The position numbers were made by a program, and so were the translations under genes. The notes under the pieces were generated by a model. It ran no database searches, was not told the origin of the DNA, and was given only the letters and a program-made list of their open reading frames with translations. From Fragilaria radians (taxonomy: Eukaryota > Bacillariophyta > Fragilariophyceae > Fragilariales > Fragilariaceae): a DNA stretch of 64,000 nucleotides. This document shows, one piece after another, positions 23,059-34,665 of the stretch; position 1 is the first letter of the stretch; each line of letters begins with the position of its first letter. Location of the stretch: assembly GCA_900642245.1 (NCBI GenBank), contig CAAAJI010000126.1, positions 9,565 to 73,564 of the forward strand, written 5' to 3'.

Positions 23059-23648
23059 TTTGAGATCAATGCTGAATGTTCATGATGGATTTCGCTAGCA
23101 CGAATTTCTAGACGATGACGAAGGCACTCTAATTCCTCTCGAAGTTCTTCAACGATACGTGTCATACACTCAACCTCTCGCTTTGCCTGGGAATTCATGA
23201 GATTCCTCTGTCGCCTTAAAATTTCAAGACGATGATTTGCTTGACAAACTTGACTTTCCCAATTTTGTACGTAGGGGATGTGACTATGCTGCTGCGATCC
23301 CTTCTCGACCGAAGTGTCTACGTGTGAGATACTACTCCTGAGTGTGGTAAGATATGGACTTATGGAAGTTCGACGACCGTGCTGATTCCAAAGTTGATGG
23401 TATTTTTGTTGCAATCCTTGTAACTTAGTATGCTCGTATTCTAAGCTTGCATCGTGTCGCTTTTGAATTTCGCGTCCGGCAGAACGATAAACTTCTAATT
23501 CTTCTCTTAATTGTTGCAATGTATCTAATTCTTCTGCCTCTTGAGTTCCCAATGCAGAGTTCTTCAAATCATCGCTGTAAGACATCCATCCAAGCGATTG
23601 CAACAATGAACTTGGAACCTTTGATTCTGCTGTCTCTACGTTTGCCAT
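23059..23648 (-). CDS. Coiled-coil family protein, member C (partial, cut by the gap)
   Basis: The first 198 or so codons of a gene nearly identical to member A: about seven amino-acid differences (for example Ile4 to Thr, and QQLREELEVYRSAG in place of RSVG). It holds the HGRRTSISPYL site and the core IPYVQNWESQVCQANHRLE. The frame enters the N run after SALIS, so the C-terminal RTW...F motif is not seen. It lies divergently from member D, just as A lies from B. No stop codon or frameshift occurs in the visible part, so it is probably functional. Confidence 0.75.
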
Positions 23649-24479
23649 GGCTTCTCGAAAATTATAACATTTTCTCTACGAATGATGCCGCCAGTCATCT
23701 TTCTGAAATGACCTCTTCAGACTTATCATTAGTGATTTGGTTTTCTTATAGCTAATTGATTCGATTCCCATAACATTGTATAAATAGAAATTCCAATAGG
23801 ACATACTTCCTGATGATGTATATACATATTTTTTTCATATCACCCTGGACATTTGTGGAACATTTCAAAACGTTCTAATTGTCCATCGACTTAGCAAGAA
23901 ACTCGTTTTCAATCATTAACATTAATTCATCCATGACGCAAGTCGTTCCCAGGTGTCCTCGGACTTTCTTTTCATTCTTCAGGTTTGCTGTCGGTTATTT
24001 CCGAACGACGGCATTCCCGAATGCTTCTTTTCGGCATGAAAAACGTATTTAATAGGGGGAAACGTGGTGGTAAAACATGATAGAAAAGAAAACAAAGCAA
24101 GTTAGTTACGCATTGTTTTCAAAAGCATGAAAAAATATGTAAAAAAAGTCTACAACATTTGAGTTCCGTTATAGACAAGCGTTTTGATCATTTTTCCATA
24201 AGGCTTGGAGGGTTATGAATTCAAGTAAAGTGATTTCAATTACAGGAAAGAAGGAAGAAAACCTTCATTACAGCGAGAATTGTGTGTTCATGGTGAAGCA
24301 CACTCAAATTAGGGATGCAACATTTAGGAAATTTTGCCTAGCCAAAGTTACATGAAGGTATATTTGGAAAAAGACAAGACCAGAAGACACTTACGAACTT
24401 TGACTTGAATTATTTACTTCGTGCACTATAGTTCTCATAAAGGTAGCCTAAAGTCATAAAAGTTCATGAAGATAGAGGT
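23649..24479. other. Intergenic upstream of member C
   Basis: No supported gene. Most of it aligns with 17229-17870 of the first copy, including the block around CACCCTGGACATTTGTGGAA and CCATCGACTTAGCAAGAAAC. Confidence 0.45.
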
Positions 24480-26290
24480 AGGCATATGAATATATATTGT
24501 CATCCAAAGTGACTTTTTGGGGGTCTCCAGACTTATCCCCAGGAATGGAGAGTTCATTTTATATAATGAACTTAGGTGATCACTCTAAATCATTAATCAT
24601 CTCTATGAATCCTTGCAACATGAGCGACAGGATCCAATTGTCTAATCTGGATCTGCGCAATGTTAGCAGTTTATTTTCACGCAAGGATCTAGGTGACTCA
24701 TGCTTCCAAGACACACTGCTAAAATTCGTATGTTTTCAGACCTAAATTAAGGATAAATATGGATTGGATTGAGATGATGATATATCAGAACAGTTAGTTC
24801 CATCAATTATTTTTCAAGGAAACGGATTTGAAAATGAAGAGAATATGATAGTATTGAAATATCATTATACGATATTTTACTGGATGTTAGATAAAGACTT
24901 CCTAGATTATTTAGGATTCTATGTCACAAGATTCTTTGATTGGATCAACAATCAGTAACAGATCTCAGAAGAATATATCATGCGGTAGCACAATTTCCCT
25001 ACCAACTGTCTTGTCACAACACACTAAGACTTCAAAAGTGTCAGAAAGGTCAAATGATTTATATTCTAAGACTTGCAATGATACCTTCTCACGTAAGCCA
25101 GATTTTGAAGGATACACTAACTATACCAGAAAGGAAATTGAAGAAAAGCAAGATTATTTATCTGCATTCTAGCACCTTCACGGAGATGAGCAAGGGTAGA
25201 TACATTAATTGTCAACTGGTGATGTTGAAAGACGTCAAGTTTTAACTTCACGAGTCATTTGGGATGGAGACATAGACCGTTTTGAATTACGTAGGAAAGG
25301 ACAGAAAACTTGGAATGATGATGATATCAAGAAACATCGATTGATTCAGAATGCACAAAATATTGGCTTAGTTGATACAGGTTTGAAGAGTCAGTCAGTG
25401 AAAAATCTTTCACAGAAAACTGCAGCTTCCTTAGATCACACGCCATCAGACATGATCAACAAAAGAAGGAGAAAGCTGGAACACAGATTCATGGGACTAA
25501 TCAACCTCCTAATTGTTACACAACAGACAAAGTCAAGAAAGTCTTAGCACTAATCAATGAACTATAAGTCCATGATTGAACTAATTCGGATAAAGAGCTA
25601 GATGTTTTGACACCTGCAAAAAATGCAACGGTTTGTAAATTGGCACAAGTACCGCCTGGATGCCTCTTCCCTTAGACGCCAAGGAATGCTTGTTGAGTGA
25701 AATAAAACAGCAAGAAGATGAGAAGGTGAAAATGTTACTAGCTTGAAGTTATAAAAAGTTGTATCCACTGACATAGATTGCAAAAACACAGCATGCCAAA
25801 TCAGTATGCAAAAGTTAGGAGTACAGCAAAAAGGAACGAAAAAAACTCAAAATCACATGGATCAGGCTTATGGTTTTGGATGCATTTCTTGACGAAGCCA
25901 TAGAAGATGTGGCATTCGGATATTGGCCATCAGGCCACAATACTCTTACTACACTCAGCAAAAGTAATTCCTCACATAACAAAAGGTACAAACCTTTCTT
26001 TTTCTACCAGAAATATAGCATATCAGTATTGTAGATGGTGGTGCAGATAGGACAATGTTGGGAAATTCTTTCTATTCACCAGATGAATTTTTGATCTATC
26101 ATTAGCGTGCTATCCTAAACTGTCCTAATTACCAATATGATGTATAGAGGGGTCACAGAGGCCCTCCAATTAAGGCCAAATCCTTCGTTTTATAGTCTTT
26201 CATCAACTTTCTATGCAAAGGAAAAGGAGCCACAAACAATTTATTGGGAAAAAGTCTCGAATTGAGCAAAAAAGGCCATCAAATCCTTTA
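24480..26290 (+). mobile_element. Decayed LTR-retroelement, gag-like region and protease motif
   Basis: Ordered broken frames encode VTFWGSPDLSPGMES (24.5 kb), SQDSLIGSTISNRSQKN (24.9 kb), VIWDGDIDRFELRRKGQ (25.3 kb), LIQNAQNIGLVDTGLK and SLDHTPSDMINKRRRK (25.4 kb). The same blocks occur on the - strand at 3.2-5.0 kb. Further on, near 26030-26090, VDGGADRTMLGNSFYSPDE resembles the aspartic-protease active site (D-[ST]-G-A) of diatom Copia polyproteins. There are stops between the blocks and no reverse transcriptase, so the element is inactive. The limits are approximate. Confidence 0.65.
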
Positions 26291-27838
26291 AGTATGTTGG
26301 GGAAAACAATTATTCATTAAAATAACGGATTCAAGCTGAAATGATCTGGGATTCAAGTGATGATTGGATGAACAAATAGAAAGAGAGATATAACTCGCTG
26401 ATGCCACCCAAAGCATATGATGTAAGTTAATGATAAAATTAAAATTACAATTTTTATGAGTATGATACGTAATTGTTTATTTCTGCAGGTTTGATTGATG
26501 TACAATTCATTTTCTTAAGTGAAGTGTATCGTTCAATTTCCTACTGTAAATGTGCAGTAATAAGTATGACATGGGTATTTTAGAATGAAATTCGTGAATG
26601 TAACTTAGCATTGGAATGTAGCAATGCGTTGGTGTCTTTAAAGAAATATACTTAACAAAAGGTCTGTCTCTGGGACTTCTTCAAATATAGTATTTATTGA
26701 GCATGGACGCCAGAAAAGAATAAACATACACGTTGTGACCTATTTCATGGCGCGATAATATATGTTTGCTACTGAATCTTGTGATATTGTAGAAGTGACT
26801 ACTGTTGTTTTTTGTTGGAAGATAAATCACCGTTCTTCAAGGGTCAAAAAGTCAACCTATTGTTGTTGCTGATGGAAAGCCAATATTTACTTTCATTCTA
26901 TGTATTCTTATTGCATAAGATATAAAAATGAGATAAATGAAAGATTAATGTGATAACAGGCATCCCAAAAATGAAACAATATTTGGATCCATTTGACCAA
27001 TGCAGATTTAACTTATAAAAAAACCTTTAGATTATGGAATATATCCGCTAGAAACATGTTCTTGATTTAAAGTAATACTTTCATTTTATGTTTTAAATAT
27101 ATGGAGTAAATATCATGTTATTCCAGTTTCACAGCCCTATTTAGAGCTCTCCACGTTGTACTGCAATTACCCTGTTTAAAATCACTTGAACGGTACTTGC
27201 TTTCAAATCTTTTGTTGATTACAACGAAAATTCTTGGTAGCATTCCAATTTTGAATGCGGGAAATGATTGAATGGAATTATTCCTTTACAAAACAATACA
27301 ACTTCTCAAATATAATAGGTTGGCTATTCATATCAAGCAGCTAGCCCACTCGAATACTCAAAGGGCCAATGAAGGGGCGGTACCAAAAACTAACCCAGCG
27401 TCAATCCATCTGGAACATGAATCGGCCGACGGCCAGATTGGACGTGAAACTTTAGTGGGTAAGAACATTCGGGAAAGATTCCAGTCCCGAGCAAGAAGAT
27501 GCTAAGCGTCTACAATGGAAGTCATTGATTGTCAAATGATGAAAAACAGATATAAAAAATCGGACATAAAGACATTTTGAGTGCGTGAAATGAATACATA
27601 GAGATTTCAGACATCATTTTTACCTCTTATTTAGATTAAGATTTCCACATCTTGCTCCATATAAGAAACGGGATTGTGAAATTCTGAAAAACGAGTGAAC
27701 AATCCTTAGAGGAATCTTATACGATTGATAAAAAAACAGATTTTTTATGAATGCGCTGTTGAGGTCATTCTGGATTATCCAAACAAAACGGATGATTCAA
27801 ACGTCAATAAAAATCTTTACGAAAAGAGTTAATTAACA
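26291..27838. other. Intergenic upstream of member D
   Basis: No supported gene. It aligns in blocks with 19440-20816 of the first copy (TTCAAGCTGAAATGAT, CATGTTATTCCAGTTT, CATAGAGATTTCAGACATCA). Confidence 0.45.
27731..27813 (+). promoter_or_regulatory. Conserved upstream block of member D
   Basis: Partner of 20688-20770. It contains ATGCGCTGTTGAGGTCATT and CCAAACAAAACGGATGATTC. It ends about 25 bp before the D start codon. Confidence 0.45.
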
Positions 27839-28552
27839 ATGTCTAGCACTAATAAAAGGGAGCCTACTATTGCTAGTTCATCGTTATTTTCACTACCATG
27901 GATCTCTACAAATGGCGATTCAAATAACTCCATGTCAACAGTCATTGATGCAAGCAGTTCAATTCTGGTCCAGCAATTACAGGACGAATTGGATTGTGTT
28001 CGCTTAGCGAGGCGTGAAAATCAGAGGCATTTCGACGAGATCTTGATTGAACAGCACACAAAACTGCAAACATTGCAGCAACAGTATGACATGGTCTGGA
28101 ATCAACATGGTCGTCGAATGTCCGTAGGCCCGTACCTCAATACAATTCGAAAAAGCAACTTAAATTCCGAATTGATATTCGACTCAGCATCACAGCAAAG
28201 CCATATCCCGTATGTCCAAAACTGGGAAAGTCAAGTTTGTCAAGCAAATCATAGACTCGAAATTATCAGAAGACAGAGAGATCTTATGAATTATCAGGCG
28301 AAATGTGAGGTTGAATATATGAGATTAGTCGCTAAAAAACTTCGAGAGGAATCGCAGTGCCTTCACGAACGCCTTCAGCTTCGCGTGCAAGAAATCAATC
28401 ATGAAATCTCGGGAATTAAGGTTCAACATCGAAGTATGAATGATCGTCAAGATCAAATGCGACTCAAGTTTAAGGTTATTGCTGAAGACAAAAAGCCTCT
28501 CTTACCTACGACATGTCGTACATGGACTGATATATTTCGAGGAAGTTTTTGA
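27839..28552 (+). CDS. Coiled-coil family protein, member D (237 aa)
   Basis: Function unknown. An intact intronless ORF and close paralogue of member B. Seen: MSSTNKREPTIASSSLFSLP at the N-terminus, then HFDEILIEQHTKLQTLQQQY and HGRRMSVGPYL. The core IPYVQNWESQVCQANHRLE follows, then a coiled coil with KLREESQCLHERLQLRVQE, and the C-terminus CRTWTDIFRGSF. The differences from B are spread along the protein and leave the frame intact, so both copies have probably been under selection. It has no targeting signal. Confidence 0.8.
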   Translation: MSSTNKREPTIASSSLFSLPWISTNGDSNNSMSTVIDASSSILVQQLQDELDCVRLARRENQRHFDEILIEQHTKLQTLQQQYDMVWNQHGRRMSVGPYLNTIRKSNLNSELIFDSASQQSHIPYVQNWESQVCQANHRLEIIRRQRDLMNYQAKCEVEYMRLVAKKLREESQCLHERLQLRVQEINHEISGIKVQHRSMNDRQDQMRLKFKVIAEDKKPLLPTTCRTWTDIFRGSF

Positions 28553-29717
28553 AGTCCATCATTGTGATAATCTTTAAAGCGCTTTGCAAAACATTTTCTT
28601 AGGTTCCCTGATTAAAATCTTACAAAAGGTGTCAGTCAATACGATAAAGCATCCATTTTTTCATTTATGATTCATCTGAAAGCAAAAGTAGCCATTAATT
28701 ATGAGTTAGTGATGAAATATTAATGTGTTACATATTGCATCAAGTTTGGCATTCTTTAGCCATGGGAACTAGTATTGATTCTTTGATCACTAGACTATAG
28801 GACTTAGGAACATCAGTGTACTATTTTTGCATTAATCATCAAGGAAAATCCATGAATAAAAGTCACATTTGAAAGGATGTAGATTTCCAAAGCTCGATTT
28901 AATCAAAGTAGTTGACTTAACTTTATCTGAAATGCCTCCTCTTCATGGTCATGATGGTGTAAACAATGAAATTATGATACGGCTAATTATTCACCAACAC
29001 ACATTTAGTTTTTGACCTATACCTTTTCACTCCTACATCACAATTGACCTTTCTCTGTTTACACAATGGACTTTCTTGTCATTTTGCCATCTTACAATCT
29101 TCATAAGACTTGACATTGCAAGCTTTCTATCAATACTTAATTGATATCCAAGCGACCCATTTCCGAACAACATTCAAATGTTGCTTTCAATCTCTTACTT
29201 TGGAATCACACGCAATAGAAAAAGTAACTCGATTGTTTGATATCGAATAGTTGTTAAGTACATTTGCCCTGAAACGGATGCTGTTTGTTGACCTCTAATT
29301 TGTGCCTAAGAATGCAAGGATGAAAAGTACCCAATTATTGTTCTGTTTGATTTCTTGTAGGTGAAGAAGCTGAAGCTTGTAAGCTAGATTTTACACAAAT
29401 GACTCATATCCTTTATGAAGACAAAGAATATTGCGATTGCAATGTGTTTATCGCACGCATATTTCAGGTACGATAGGCAATCTAATTTTCTATTTCTACT
29501 GCGATAGATTCTAGCTTTCAATATGCCTGATGGGTGGAACAGAACGTATCGTAAAATCAAATTAAAGTACAAATACGAACAAATAAAGAGCATTGATTCA
29601 CAAACGTTCAAAGTCTATGTTAGTTTCAAAAGCTAAAGTTACAGCTGATTAGTACAAAGATTATAACCTAGACTTTGTATAACCATGACTTGATTCACCA
29701 CCATATCATAAGTATGA
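28553..29717. other. Intergenic; end of the segmental duplication
   Basis: Up to about 28925 it matches the end of the first copy. The rest has no supported gene. Short frames near 29384-29611 show no motif. Confidence 0.4.
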
Positions 29718-31472
29718 TTACTTTTTCTTCTTTACAATAGCCTTACGATCGTTGGCAGTTTTTACTTGACCACCACCTCCTTGTCCTGAGAAGAGATCGT
29801 ACATGTGCTGGATTGTTGTCTCCTCTGAGTGGTGTCGACCCGATGCCATGGCAACAAAGTAGGGTGGAGATTGATTCTGTGTCGAAGATGATGATGATAA
29901 AGGGAGAAATCCAAACCGTGACTTTTTAGATGAAAGATATGGATGGCTCAACAAGTTTTCCAAAATTTCGGGACATAGATTATCCAACCGAGAGAGCTGA
30001 CGCAGTCCTACAATAAAGGTCTTGTATTGAACGGAACGGAAAAATTCAATGATGGTTGGAATATCCATGTCTGGTGAGTGTTCAAAACCAACAACTGCTA
30101 TGATTCGGCGTTCCAAAAGTCCTCTGGCTTTGTCTAAGATGGCTAGCTGTGATGCCATGGAAGTACCGTCAATGTGAAAGTAAGGAATGACTGAACTTTG
30201 GTCGCTTTCATCCTCCATGTCTTCGTCCTCGTCACCACTCCATAATATGTCGTTGAAGGTTCCATTAACAAGATTCCTTTCGGGGATCGTCTTTTCATTT
30301 TCGGATAGATAAGAAGCGTAATCGTCATCTTCTTCGTCGGATTTATCCTGTGTAATACCAGCCAAATTACCTTGTGAATCATAAATATTGATATACTTCT
30401 GAAAGGTTGGGAATCGCTTCTCAATATTGGCCACATTATTGTATTCCAGCCCATCTGGAGATTGAGAATATTGATCTCCATCAGCAAAGATATGCAAACG
30501 AGTCCGATGATTTCCACGTGCGGGCCAAAGACGGATTGCCTCTTCTGCCAAATGTCCACCATCCCTAGTTCCCGTGAATACTACGTGTTGTATGACATGT
30601 AAACGTGTCCGAAAGGAATCTGCCACACAACTGATTAATCGAGTGATAATATCCATTTGTCCCCTGGTCCGATATGTGTCAGGTAGTGAAATACTATTCT
30701 CCACTTGATTCGCTTCCTTAGAAGTAAGCTTACGCAGTTTTTGTTGTTGCGTGTAATCAGGATTGAATTCGTCCTCCTGGAACTTATGAAGGAAAAGATT
30801 CATCACACAATGTCTTCCCTGTAGTCGTCGATCTTGAACCATATTCCATGACACAATTCGCTTTTCAAATGCACGGAGACCCCTTGGAACAATGATGATG
30901 GCAAGTAATAGTACAAGTAGAGTGTAAGTTGGAGTATCCAGAATGGATGATATACGTTCATATGGACGTGATAGCTTGTTAGGTTGAGAGAGATAATCTG
31001 GCGATGATATTTGAGATATTGATTGCCCATCACGAGGTCGTATCTTGGATGATTTGGTCCATTGTGAATAATACTCAGTGAATGATGCCATCCAAGGATG
31101 TGTATTATCGATTGCAGATATCTGCCGTAAGGATGGTGAAGGATGTTGTGGTTTTGACTGTCCCAGTATGGATCGAGAGTTCATGAAAGGCGAGCCTAAT
31201 TTGGTTAGGAAGGGGTTGTCGTTGTCATCAGCTTCACCTTCTTGTTTGTCTTGTTGTGCCCCCACTTTGTACGATTGTGTTTGTAGATTCCGTCTACGTG
31301 TCTCTCGTAACTTCTCTTCGCATACTTCCAGTGCTATTTGGACAATGCCCTCGCCAGTTGGATTGTTTCTTGATATTGGATATCTGAGATGATTTCCCCG
31401 AGGTATTGATGAAAGAAATGATGTTCCGTTGTCATTATTCATGCTAATTTCAACATGATTGATGTCTGACAT
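29718..31472 (-). CDS. Membrane-anchored FkbM-like (putative methyltransferase) protein
   Basis: One long exon. The first in-frame ATG is at 31472 (584 residues). The frame is open back to 31562 without an ATG, so an upstream exon is possible. Seen (numbering from the open-frame start): a low-complexity N-terminus, then one membrane segment at about 211-227 (YTLLVLLLAIIIV). A globular part follows with HVVFTGTRDGGHLAEEAIRL (326-345) and RLHIFADGDQYSQ, an acidic insert (about 406-455), and then AVVGFEHSPDMDIPTIIEFF (489-508). The chain ends with VGLRQLSRLDNLCPEIL and HHSEETTIQHMYDLFSG. Known: related diatom proteins are annotated FkbM-domain, a SAM-dependent methyltransferase family. Inferred: it acts in the endomembrane lumen or at its surface. 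A clear SAM-binding glycine motif is not evident, so the activity is uncertain. The tail is strongly basic (KKKK). Confidence 0.7.
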   Translation of the reverse strand: MSDINHVEISMNNDNGTSFLSSIPRGNHLRYPISRNNPTGEGIVQIALEVCEEKLRETRRRNLQTQSYKVGAQQDKQEGEADDNDNPFLTKLGSPFMNSRSILGQSKPQHPSPSLRQISAIDNTHPWMASFTEYYSQWTKSSKIRPRDGQSISQISSPDYLSQPNKLSRPYERISSILDTPTYTLLVLLLAIIIVPRGLRAFEKRIVSWNMVQDRRLQGRHCVMNLFLHKFQEDEFNPDYTQQQKLRKLTSKEANQVENSISLPDTYRTRGQMDIITRLISCVADSFRTRLHVIQHVVFTGTRDGGHLAEEAIRLWPARGNHRTRLHIFADGDQYSQSPDGLEYNNVANIEKRFPTFQKYINIYDSQGNLAGITQDKSDEEDDDYASYLSENEKTIPERNLVNGTFNDILWSGDEDEDMEDESDQSSVIPYFHIDGTSMASQLAILDKARGLLERRIIAVVGFEHSPDMDIPTIIEFFRSVQYKTFIVGLRQLSRLDNLCPEILENLLSHPYLSSKKSRFGFLPLSSSSSTQNQSPPYFVAMASGRHHSEETTIQHMYDLFSGQGGGGQVKTANDRKAIVKKKK

Positions 31473-31982
31473 ACTCTGAACTATTGTTCTATTGATGATA
31501 GATGAGATGTGTAATGCTTGAGGCTCGGTTGCGATACAATGACTTTTCACCAATTCTGTCACGATCAGAGAGAAGGGCCGGACCGAATATGAGTAAAAAG
31601 CCCTTCCAAAAATGTGGAATCTAATTCTAAAATGCCAGTTGAATTTGTCAATGACAACTAGAAACTATGAAACAAGAAAGAGAAAAACCCTTTTATGTCT
31701 TCTCTTCATGACCCCAGAACGAATCGATTCCAACGTCTGTGACGAAAAGTCATCCGAACCAAAAATCGGAGTATTCCCCTTCGGAGTATTCCTAAAGCAG
31801 TCATTCCTTGTCAATCCCGGTATTGAAGTTTTGCTTCAGGAATGCAGTCTTTGTGGTTTTGCTTCATCGACGTTACATTTTAAAAAGTCCGATATGATGA
31901 AAGGATTAGATTTTTGTAACATCAAAATCACTCTCAAATTTAGACCATAGCAAGAGTTCAGTTGAAAAAGCAGGTTTATCTA
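31473..31982. other. Intergenic upstream of the FkbM-like gene
   Basis: A 112-codon + strand frame at 31612-31950 has no recognised motif and is not supported. The region next to 31472 should hold the promoter or an upstream exon of the - strand gene. Confidence 0.35.
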
Positions 31983-32818
31983 CACTACTAAAAAAGTTTC
32001 ACATCCGATCTGGCCGGTGCTACCCCTTAACCATTGTGCGTTTTGTTAGTACAGTAATACTCGAGAAAGTGATCGAGTACGAGTATATGGAGAGACTAAA
32101 ATCAATAGGGATGTAGCTAATTCTAACGGTACCTGATTATAGTAAAATACCTATTTTTTTCCAGAATTATAAACTAGAATGTTGTCAAGACTTTCAGTTG
32201 TAAACTTTAGAATATTTAACACAATTGTCATTCAAATGCTACTGAAATGTGGATAGATCTAATTGCAATATTAATCTGCAACTAAATGAAATTCCTTCAA
32301 AACAATGAAGAAAGTAACACTATTCCTTTAAATTGAGGAAACAGATCTTTTGTGCTTCTTAATCTGAATTCTAAATATAACTGGTTTAAAAGGCATTAAT
32401 CATATGGATCAATGATATTGTTTTATGTTTGGGATGATTCTTATTGTATCAATCCTTCATATATCTCATTTTTTAAACTGTCAAACAAGTAAAGAATACA
32501 TTTTATAAAGTTATAAAAACAACAGTATTTACTTTCCACCAACAGCTTTATTTTGACTTTTTCACCAACAATCTTTGATGTCCCAATAACAGCAGCACCA
32601 ATGACTTCTACAACAATAGCGCAATAAAAAGCTAAAAATATGTCTTTAAACAATAGCCTTAATGGGGGGGGAAGTAAATTACTACCTTTACACCTTCATA
32701 ATGCCAATGCTAAATCAATGGTATAATTTACTTTAAGTTCTGTGATGTTGAATGCAGTTGTAGATTCCAATGACATGTTAGGTCAAGTATTAAAACTTAA
32801 ATATTGTGTCATGCAAAA
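31983..32818 (+). repeat. Dispersed repeat family R2, copy 1 (about 840 bp)
   Basis: It matches 55110-55975 in the same orientation, roughly 80% by eye. Shared blocks include TTCACATCCGATCTGGC, GAGAAAGTGATCGAGTACGA, CGCAATAA/CGCAAGAA-type text and ACCAACAGCTTTATTTTGA. Both copies end at GTCATGCA. No intact gene lies inside; it is probably a non-autonomous element. Confidence 0.8.
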
Positions 32819-33854
32819 TACTTAACTCTGCGGAGCAAAGCAAGCACTAACTACTAGTACATGTTAAAAAAAACAATTAAATAAACAGAAACTTGACACT
32901 CCTTGTTGAGGAAACAAACCATCCCTGGTAAAGATTGTAATTTAGTAAGCACTCATGGATGTGGTAATACAATCCTATCAAATAAATGCAGAGTGTGCTT
33001 TGAAATACATTGTTCCCTAACGTTTGAGAGCATCCAAATTCAAACTTAAAGTATTGCCCTAAAAGTATTCAAAAATAAAGATATAGTTAACAATAAAACT
33101 GAAAAATAGTTGTCACATAATTTAGTGTTACGTTAAGTTTTGAAATCATGACAACTTACACTATTGTTCAGTCAAAGGTTTAAGCATTGCTCCAATGATG
33201 TCTACAGTTGTAAAATCCTTTCCCAAGGGAATGCATGGTCTCAGTTTTTACTCTCAAAAATTGTTGTTAAAGCGGTGCAAAAAGATCTGAAATGGTCATC
33301 ATCGTAATGAGCATATAGTGTGTACTAGCAATGTTGGACAAATCCGTACAACATACCCACACTTGAATTGATTGTTTCTTCTAGATTATTTTTGAATGAG
33401 TTTGAACTTTAATCTTGAAGAATTCTCCTACAAGATTGTAAAGTATAGTACCCCATAATGATGCCTTTTTCATTATACGATTGATGCTTATTTTTTAATC
33501 ATTGCCTGACATTCACACTTTTCTCATTTACAGAATTTATCATGGGAGAATTCACTGAAAACATTTCTCTGAAACCTTACCGCAGGCATCTATACTGAAA
33601 TGTAACTCCAAATTCAACACATGATTTTGAATCTATTGAGGACTACATAGACATTATCCTGACAAAGCACTTTCAACATATGACTTTCTCCTGACATGAG
33701 CTGTTGCTACTTCAGATTTGATTTCAATTAATAATTGCAATTTTTCTTCATGTCAAGAATTCGAATGATAATATTAGGCAGTATCGTAACACCAGCATCT
33801 ACCTTAGTATTGCATTTAATCATTTTCTGTGAGGTTTTCTTTCCTTCAAAATCG
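32819..33854. other. Intergenic
   Basis: AT-rich; nothing recognisable in either strand. Confidence 0.4.
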
Positions 33855-34033
33855 TAATTCTGTAAATTCATGTATTGGATAGAGTTCAAATGCTACAAGA
33901 AGGTGTGTACCACTTTCTATTGTCAGATGCAATGTCGAAAGTATGATAATTCTGTAAATTCAAGTATAGAGTTTAAATGTTACAAGAAGGTTTGCACCAC
34001 TTTCTATTGTCAGATGCACTGTCGAAATTATGC
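33855..34033. repeat. Two-unit tandem repeat, about 90 bp
   Basis: TAATTCTGTAAATTCA starts at 33855 and again at 33947. Each is followed by a shared TACAAGAAGG...CCACTTTCTATTGTCAGATGCA. The second unit has a small deletion near its start. Confidence 0.8.
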
Positions 34034-34289
34034 TAAAAAGCGTTCCTCCTTTATCACACCTAACACCTTCAACATTAGGTAGTCTTTTTAACCAATAGGG
34101 TGCATCCTGTACTTCAATGTGCCTTTTCCGAGACTTCTTTGTCAATGATCGTTTCCAACTGCATGACACCAAATTCCTAGTATCTATAAATCCGCGTGAC
34201 TTTTCTATCAGTGCTTGATATTGATAAGAAACAGCAAAAGGATACTAGGTAATACCGTAAATCACTATACTTTCCCTCTTTCTCCATTG

Positions 34290-34460
34290 CAAAAGAGATA
34301 CTAGATAATTCCGAAAAACACTTTTTTCTATCTAATAGTTTCTCACTTTCTTTATAATTTGTAAACACCTTCAACTTAATAAAAGAGATTATAGACAATT
34401 CCGAAAAAAACGTGTTTCCTATCTAGTACTCTCTCACTTGCTTTATAAGTTGTAAACAAT
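34290..34460. repeat. Two-unit tandem repeat, 91 bp
   Basis: AAAAGAGAT starts at 34290 and 34381. Both units contain AATTCCGAAAAA, a CTATCTA block and TCTCACTT...CTTTATAA with TTGTAAACA. A truncated third unit may precede them from about 34236. Confidence 0.75.
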
Positions 34461-34665
34461 ATAATTATTTAGTATATAACTTAACATTCGATAGAAATAA
34501 ATAAGATGTACGTTCCAGGAAAGAGAGAATAAATGAATAGAGAAGGATCATGAATATGATTTTATGTAAACAAGAAAAAGCGTATAAAGTAATAGAAAAC
34601 TGAGATTCCAATTGTGAAGAATAGAATAGTCTGGAGAATGGAATTCATCAATAATAGTCAAATCA

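Larger units (their letters stand above)
23059..28925. repeat. Segmental duplication, copy 2 (members C and D)
   Basis: Direct copy of 16620-22990. The A/C ends are about 96% identical in coding sequence, whereas the B/D ends are only about 80% identical in protein. The two halves therefore have different histories or have been affected by gene conversion. Confidence 0.8.

Noticed and set aside
30143..30562. 139-codon frame overlapping the FkbM-like gene
   Set aside because: Same strand, different frame, no motif; a shadow of the real gene.
31473..31562. 30-codon extension of the FkbM-like protein
   Set aside because: It would start at GTG; the first ATG is at 31472.
33870..34082. Cys-rich frame with two 29-residue repeats
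   Set aside because: It follows a two-unit tandem DNA repeat. There is no signal peptide, no conserved start context and no other support for translation.
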